Assembly (NCBI GenBank): GCA_934149465.1
Contig: CAKPEZ010000001.1
Location: 152,381-216,380, forward strand
Length of the DNA stretch: 64,000 nt
Direction: 5' to 3'
Origin: an uncultured Bacilli bacterium
GTDB lineage: Bacteria; Bacillota_I; Bacilli_A; RF39; UBA660
Numbering within the stretch: position 1 is the stretch's first letter; the number at the start of each line of letters is the position of its first letter. Both the position numbers and the translations under genes were made by a program. Shown in pieces: positions 59,900-64,000 of the stretch. The notes below the pieces were generated by a model. That model was not told the origin of the DNA. It saw only the letters and a list, made by a program, of their open reading frames with translations, and made no database searches.

Positions 59900-60381
59900 A
59901 AATAAGATTCTCCCTTCTTAGTTCCAAGAGATATTCCATTTAAATTAAGCATAACTCTAGAAAACCACTTATCTAAGAAATCTTCATTTCCTTTACCTAA
60001 ATATATAAGACGCATCCTAAGAACTTTATCATACCTAGAATAATGTCTCATCTGACCATTCTTAAACTTAAGATTCATAGTTGCAAAAGGAATAAGCCTA
60101 TCAATAATATTCTTTAACTTATAAGATACAAATCCATATTTTAACTTGGTAATAAAAACTATTTTTTTAGCTTGTAAAATTTTTATAAATAACTTTTCAT
60201 AATCATCCTTAATTGCACATATTCCAGGAGTTACTAACCAACATCTATTACATCCTATACAAGACTTAATATCTAAATCACTGCTATAAATAACTTCATA
60301 ATCATCATCCAAAGAAATCTTTTCAATAATAGATAAATTCTTCTTATCATCTTTACTTAAAGTGCTTACTATTAAATTCAT
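59896..60381 (-). CDS. iron-sulfur flavoprotein-like oxidoreductase
   Basis: This 161-residue flavodoxin-fold protein carries SCIGCNRCWLVTPGIC (C-x2-C-x2-C-x7-C, about residues 42-55), the compact [4Fe-4S] motif of iron-sulfur flavoproteins. The FMN-side residues LNLIVSTLSK-like start is less canonical. The ATG at 60381 is preferred as GGAGG is 8 nt away. It is coupled to the flavodoxin-like gene. Its electron donor is unknown. Confidence 0.75.
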   Translation of the reverse strand: MNLIVSTLSKDDKKNLSIIEKISLDDDYEVIYSSDLDIKSCIGCNRCWLVTPGICAIKDDYEKLFIKILQAKKIVFITKLKYGFVSYKLKNIIDRLIPFATMNLKFKNGQMRHYSRYDKVLRMRLIYLGKGNEDFLDKWFSRVMLNLNGISLGTKKGESYL

Positions 60382-60425
60382 AGACATATCCTCCTATATA
60401 AGAAATATATTCATAAAAATGTATA

Positions 60426-60452
60426 AAAAAACTAGAATCAAAATGTTCTAGC
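60426..60452 (-). terminator. terminator of a 33-codon small gene
   Basis: CTAGAA/TTCTAG stem with an 8-nt loop and seven Ts on the minus strand, directly after the small frame. Confidence 0.65.
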
Positions 60453-60553
60453 TAATTACTTTTTATTATTTTAGAAATATACATAGTAGTTAAAACTATT
60501 CCAAGAAAATTAGATGCAATTAACAATATTCCCCTTTTCCTTCTTTCATAAAT
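60452..60553 (-). CDS. possible 33-codon membrane peptide with a non-standard start or frameshift
   Basis: A frame ending in TAG at 60454-60452 encodes a basic head (YERRKRG) followed by a membrane segment (ILLIASNFLGIVLTTMYIS) and a short basic tail. A perfect GGAGGAG lies upstream, but the ATG at 60549 is out of frame by one base and would end after nine codons. An ATT at 60553 is 7 nt from GGAGG, so initiation at ATT, a slip at the A4G4 run, or a recent single-base change are all possible. It has its own terminator. Confidence 0.35.
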   Translation of the reverse strand: MYERRKRGILLIASNFLGIVLTTMYISKIIKSN

Positions 60554-60615
60554 TACATCTCCTCCAAAAAATTTATTTAAATTTACGACAATTTATAAAT
60601 ATTTAGACACATTTT

Positions 60616-60945
60616 TTATTTTGACTCAATAACTTTTAATAGAAAAATTCCCTTTTCAAAAGCACCACGTTTTTCCTTCTTACTATTAGCAATCTCTAAA
60701 ATATCATCTAATTCTTTATTTTCCAAATTAGCTAGTGCTCTTATTATTTCTAGCATATCTGCTAACTCTTCTATCCTATCATCACTTTTTGCATCAAGTA
60801 CCTCTTTATATTCTTCATATAATTTTCGTTCTAACTCTTTTTTATATTCTTCTTTTTCTAATATCTTTACTATAGGAATTTCACCTTTTTCTTCTATTAT
60901 ATCAGGTATTTTATCTCTTACTAATTTATTATAAACTCTCTCCAT
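60616..60945 (-). CDS. MazG-like nucleoside triphosphate pyrophosphohydrolase
   Basis: This 109-residue protein begins VYNKLVRDKIPDII and has the EEYKEV...RIEELADMLEIIRAL acid motifs that bind Mg2+ in all-alpha NTP pyrophosphatases (COG4997 group). It probably hydrolyses house-cleaning dNTPs or NTPs. The ATG is preceded by AAGGAG. It seems monocistronic. Confidence 0.85.
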   Translation of the reverse strand: MERVYNKLVRDKIPDIIEEKGEIPIVKILEKEEYKKELERKLYEEYKEVLDAKSDDRIEELADMLEIIRALANLENKELDDILEIANSKKEKRGAFEKGIFLLKVIESK

Positions 60946-60967
60946 TTTCTTCTCCTTATCTAATTAT

Positions 60968-61054
60968 TTATTTTCTTCTTTTTTTAATAAGTTCAAATTC
61001 AGTTCCATAAACATAAGTTCCTTTACCATTAGTATCTTTAATAATAATTGTCAT
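60968..61054 (-). pseudogene. short coding remnant (C-terminal fragment)
   Basis: A 28-codon frame (ATG at 61054, TAA at 60970-60968) continues upstream without a start for about 18 more codons to a stop. Both composition (FYISFSKRK, TIIIKDTNGKG, ELIKKRRK) and lack of a clear ribosome site look like the end of a decayed gene. I cannot name the parent family. The 215-bp gap holds nothing else that I recognise. Confidence 0.3.
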
Positions 61055-61160
61055 GCCCTTATAGTTAAAGATCTTTCTTTTACTGAAACTAATATAAAAG
61101 GAATTTCTGTTAAATTACTTAGTTGCTACAAGCAATGCTTTTTAACATTTATAGACATTC

Positions 61161-61682
61161 TTATTTTATTATTGTTATATAATCTTCTTTTCTTGCTTTA
61201 GGAGCTTGTAATGGTCCATTTGGATAACCTAAAATACAGTGTCCTATTCCAACATAATCACTTGAAATATTCCACTCATTTAATAATGCTTTTCCTTCTT
61301 CTGTTTCAAATTCTTCTTTTGCTCTATGAATCCAGCAAGAGGCAATTCCTAGGCTATAAGCTGCATTCATTAAATTTCCTAAGACTAAACTTCCATCTTC
61401 TATATAAGTATTTTTAGTTTTATCTGCTAAAACTACAATTACAGTAGGAGCGCCATAGAAAGGATCTGTATCTCTTCCCATAACACTAGCATTTAATTTA
61501 GATAACTTTTGAATTACTTCCTTATTTTGTAATACAATCATTTTAGGAGATTGTAATCCCATTCCGCTTGGAGCGTACATTCCAGCTTTTAAAATTTCAT
61601 TTAACTCTTCTTCCTTTATTTGCTCATCTTTATAATTTCTACAACTTCTTCTTTCTATTAGATTTTTAATTGTTTCATTCAT
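61161..61682 (-). CDS. nitroreductase family protein
   Basis: This FMN-dependent NAD(P)H oxidoreductase has ERRSCRNYKDEQI near the start (FMN phosphate Arg), APSGMGLQSPKMIV (about 36), and SLGIASCWIHRAKEE and VGIGHCILGYP in the second half. The 173-residue length suits the smaller members. It probably reduces nitro compounds or quinones; the natural substrate is unknown. GGAGGAAT precedes the ATG. Confidence 0.9.
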   Translation of the reverse strand: MNETIKNLIERRSCRNYKDEQIKEEELNEILKAGMYAPSGMGLQSPKMIVLQNKEVIQKLSKLNASVMGRDTDPFYGAPTVIVVLADKTKNTYIEDGSLVLGNLMNAAYSLGIASCWIHRAKEEFETEEGKALLNEWNISSDYVGIGHCILGYPNGPLQAPKARKEDYITIIK

Positions 61683-61809
61683 AAATCATTCCTCCTTAAA
61701 TTATTTTTTTGAAACTACTTTATTATTAATCTACCACAATTATAACATCTAAACCATAAAAATTTAACTTTCTTTTTATATTATGATCATCTATTTACAA
61801 AATTATTTT

Positions 61810-63030
61810 TTAAAGATTTTTTCGTTGTAATACTGAAACGCATTCAACGTGATAAGTTTGAGGAAACATATCAACAGGGGTTATTTCTTTAATATCATAA
61901 AGTTCTTTTAATAAATTTAAATCTCTTGCTAAAGTAACTGGATCACATGAAATATAAATAAGAGTATCACTTTTTAATCTAAAGATATTTTCTATTACCT
62001 TCTTATCTAATCCACTTCGTGGAGGATCTACTACTATTAAGTCTAAATTATTAAGATTATCTAGATTGTCTTCTACTTTTCCGCAAATAAAAGAAACATT
62101 CTCTATATTATTGATTTTCATATTATCTAAAGCATTTGCAATAGCAGAAGGAATAACTTCAATACCAGTAACTTTACTAGCAATCTTACTTAATAAAAGA
62201 GTAATAGTACCACTTCCACAATATAGATCTAACGCATTATGATATTCTTTATCTTGAAGATGTCTTAAAGCTTCGTTATATAATATTTCAATCATTTTAG
62301 TATTAACTTGAAAAAAAGAAGGAGCTGATATTTTAAATTTATAGCCATTTATTTCTTCATATATATAGCTTCTTCCTTTTATTAAGTTATTATTTAAGAT
62401 AATTCCTTTTAGATAAGGATATTCTATTTTAAATACATCTTCTTTAGAAATATTTCCTTTTATATCTAGTAATACTTCATTTAAAGAAGAAGATCTAATC
62501 ATTACTTCTTGAAGAAGAGATTTATCTTTTATTTTTTCATTAATAATCTTGATTAAATCATTTATCATAGTACTAGAGATCAGGCATTCTTTTATATTAA
62601 TAATATTATTACTGTTTTCTTTATATAAACCTAAATTACCATTAGTAGAATGAAGAACTATTTTATTACGATAATTATATAAAGAATTACTTGGTATTAT
62701 AGGATTTATCTTAATATTAAGATTAGTAAATTTATTTAGAATTTCTTTTACCTTATTACTTTTAAAAATTAATTGATCTTCATATTTTTGATGCATTATA
62801 TTACATCCTCCACAAGATAAATAGTAAGGACACTTTCCTATTACTCGGTTAGGACTTTTCTTTAAAATATTAAAGCACTCACCTATACAATATTTTTTAT
62901 ATTCTTTTATATGATTTACAAGAACTTCTTCATTAGGAAGAGCATTAGGAATAAATAAGATTTTATCTTGATAATAAGCAATTCCTCTTCCGTAATGATC
63001 TTGTTTAATAATACTTACTTTTTCTTTCAT
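61810..63030 (-). CDS. rlmD: 23S rRNA (uracil-5-)-methyltransferase (RlmD/RlmCD type)
   Basis: This 406-residue SAM enzyme has an N-terminal TRAM domain and an Fe-S-binding Cys set (CPYYLSCGGCNIMH, about residues 67-80). Its methyltransferase core includes DLYCGSGTITLLLS (about 267), VVDPPRSGLD (about 335) and the nucleophile region LIYISCDPVTLARDL (about 358). It makes 5-methyluridine in 23S rRNA (U747/U1939 in RlmCD). RlmCD versus RlmD cannot be decided. AGGTAATTTT precedes the ATG. Confidence 0.92.
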   Translation of the reverse strand: MKEKVSIIKQDHYGRGIAYYQDKILFIPNALPNEEVLVNHIKEYKKYCIGECFNILKKSPNRVIGKCPYYLSCGGCNIMHQKYEDQLIFKSNKVKEILNKFTNLNIKINPIIPSNSLYNYRNKIVLHSTNGNLGLYKENSNNIINIKECLISSTMINDLIKIINEKIKDKSLLQEVMIRSSSLNEVLLDIKGNISKEDVFKIEYPYLKGIILNNNLIKGRSYIYEEINGYKFKISAPSFFQVNTKMIEILYNEALRHLQDKEYHNALDLYCGSGTITLLLSKIASKVTGIEVIPSAIANALDNMKINNIENVSFICGKVEDNLDNLNNLDLIVVDPPRSGLDKKVIENIFRLKSDTLIYISCDPVTLARDLNLLKELYDIKEITPVDMFPQTYHVECVSVLQRKNL

Positions 63031-63088
63031 AAAATTACCTCTTCTACCTATATTTTATCACGAATAATAAGCTTAGTAAATTAAAAAA

Positions 63089-63116
63089 AGCATCACTTTT
63101 TTACAAAAGTGATGCT
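63089..63116 (-). terminator. terminator after the 80-residue gene
   Basis: Twelve-bp perfect stem (AGCATCACTTTT / AAAAGTGATGCT) with a 4-nt loop and T7 tail on the minus strand. Confidence 0.9.
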
Positions 63117-63122
63117 ATTAAA

Positions 63123-63365
63123 TTAAAATAAATCTTGACGCTCTATTCTTAAAGAAAAAGAAAAAATTTCATATTCTATTGCACATAATTTCTCAATATT
63201 ATCAAAGAAATAACTTGATAATGATAAATAGATAGGAGCTTCTTCATTTTCTATATCAAAGTTTTCAAGTCCATTCTTACTACTATTTATCTTAAGAAAA
63301 TACTCAAATTTTATAGTATTCTTTTCGCCAAATAAATCAAATTTTCTTTTAATTATATATCTCAT
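63123..63365 (-). CDS. hypothetical protein (80 aa)
   Basis: No recognised family. The small soluble protein is rich in Phe, Glu and Tyr with no signal peptide. It lies 35 bp downstream of the carboxypeptidase gene and just before a strong terminator, so it is the last gene of that transcript. A ribosome site is weak (ATAGATGAAATAA). Confidence 0.5.
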   Translation of the reverse strand: MRYIIKRKFDLFGEKNTIKFEYFLKINSSKNGLENFDIENEEAPIYLSLSSYFFDNIEKLCAIEYEIFSFSLRIERQDLF

Positions 63366-63400
63366 TTATTTCATCTATAAATATTAGATCACGTTTTATT

Positions 63401-64000
63401 TTAATATAAATTACTTCCTGTTAAAATCATCTCTAAATAACGATAATATAATTTAAAAAGATTAGCTTTTTTAACATTTTCTGAAACTGTTAAATCTATT
63501 TCATTTATTACTTTATCATTTTCTATTACCTTAAGTTTTCCTACTACATCTCCCACTTTAATAGGAGCTTCTACTTTATAAGTTTCAATCCTATAATCAA
63601 CATTTCTTTTACTATCAGTTTTCTTATTTAAAATATTAACACTTTCTAAAGGAATAATATCTACATTTTGAATATCTCCTTTTAATAGTTCAATTTTTCC
63701 TAAAGAAGTTTTTGTACTTATTAAATTTTCTATATAATAAGAATTAAAACCATAATCAAGCATAGCAGAAGTTTCACTATTTCTCTGATTAGCAGTTGGA
63801 TAACCCATTACTACTGTGATTAATCTCATATTATCTTTTTTAGCAGTTGCAGTTAAGCAATATCCTGCTTCATTAGTATATCCTGTCTTAAGTCCATCTA
63901 CTCCTTGATAAAATCTAACAAGTTTATTCGTATTAACAAGCCAGAATTTACGATCCGTTCCTTCTCTTAAGTATCCTTCATAAGTACCAGTATATTCTAA
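63401..64000 (-). CDS. D-alanyl-D-alanine carboxypeptidase, N-terminus outside the window
   Basis: An open frame runs from the window edge to TAA near 63401 (about 199 residues visible). The visible part starts in the catalytic domain: VDGLKTGYTNEAGYCLTATA contains the KTG box (about codon 35), followed by MRLITVVMGY and the C-terminal PBP5 beta domain (LKGDIQNVDIIPLESV, YKVEAPIKVGDVVGKL). No final anchor helix is evident. The frame does not begin at the Met at 63829. It is a second PBP5-type enzyme beside the one at 57907-59088. Confidence 0.9.
   Translation of the reverse strand, partial: LEYTGTYEGYLREGTDRKFWLVNTNKLVRFYQGVDGLKTGYTNEAGYCLTATAKKDNMRLITVVMGYPTANQRNSETSAMLDYGFNSYYIENLISTKTSLGKIELLKGDIQNVDIIPLESVNILNKKTDSKRNVDYRIETYKVEAPIKVGDVVGKLKVIENDKVINEIDLTVSENVKKANLFKLYYRYLEMILTGSNLY

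Overview
This window is a chromosomal segment of a very AT-rich Bacillota (Firmicutes) bacterium, probably an uncultured low-GC gut-type lineage. The evidence is the base composition, AGGAGG/GGTGAT-type ribosome binding sites, extended -10 (TGnTATAAT) promoters, the ftsL-rsmH-PBP cluster, a class B sortase, and forespore genes (gpr-spoIIP, plus an SpoIIIE/FtsK translocase). Tryptophan is encoded by TGG and complete housekeeping genes contain no internal TGA, so the standard bacterial code fits. Nearly all stops are TAA or TAG. No species name is claimed.

Layout. 0-6.2 kb: DNA translocase and division-wall genes (ftsK, PBP with PASTA domains, ftsL, rsmH). 6.3-15.3 kb: CPBP protease, phosphoesterase, rpsU, ruvA, ddl, a hydrolase, obg, a degenerate CPBP protein, a 16-codon mini-gene and fmt. 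15.3-20.9 kb: a cell-surface block with a prepilin whose tail carries 28 cysteines, a lipoprotein, a membrane thioredoxin (CPWC), an NPQTG-anchored wall protein, VanZ-like and Nudix proteins. 21-26.6 kb: tRNA-Thr, a stand-alone HerA ATPase, lepB, rplS, tspO, gmk and an SPL-type radical SAM protein. 26.7-29 kb: a four-gene flavin electron-transfer cassette. 29-37.5 kb is accessory: AAA_14/DUF4143 ATPase with a repeat array, membrane-tethered HNH protein, an operon of three TasA/camelysin-like surface proteins, a HipA-like kinase, and an ATPase/TOPRIM-like pair resembling AbiL/RloAB defence modules.

37.5-48.5 kb: a structured non-coding stretch, YihY, a sensor with a degenerate GGDEF domain, type IV pilus PilD and PilC, a YqfQ-like protein, an AGCS symporter, and ftsA-ftsZ. 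48.5-55.4 kb: tRNA-Lys/Ile/Glu, pentapeptide-repeat protein, ruvB, spoIIP, gpr, rpsT, a transglutaminase and miaA. 55.4-64 kb: class B sortase, macro-domain-like protein, two D,D-carboxypeptidases (one cut by the window end), an Fe-S flavoprotein pair, MazG-like protein, nitroreductase and an RlmD-type RNA methyltransferase.

Genes that plausibly work together: prepilin, PilD and PilC (with the CPWC thioredoxin as possible disulfide catalyst); the NPQTG protein with sortase B; FMN-binding lipoprotein, Gx transporter, NusG-II protein and ApbE; ATPase and TOPRIM-like partner; Gpr and SpoIIP.

The strongest unusual signal is at the 3' end of the 540-residue surface protein (about 31671-31790). 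There an A-poor, GC-rich patch ends in 13 consecutive G/C bases inside a C-type-lectin-like domain. This is the architecture of a diversity-generating retroelement variable region. No reverse transcriptase or template repeat was noticed in the window, so the retroelement would have to act in trans.
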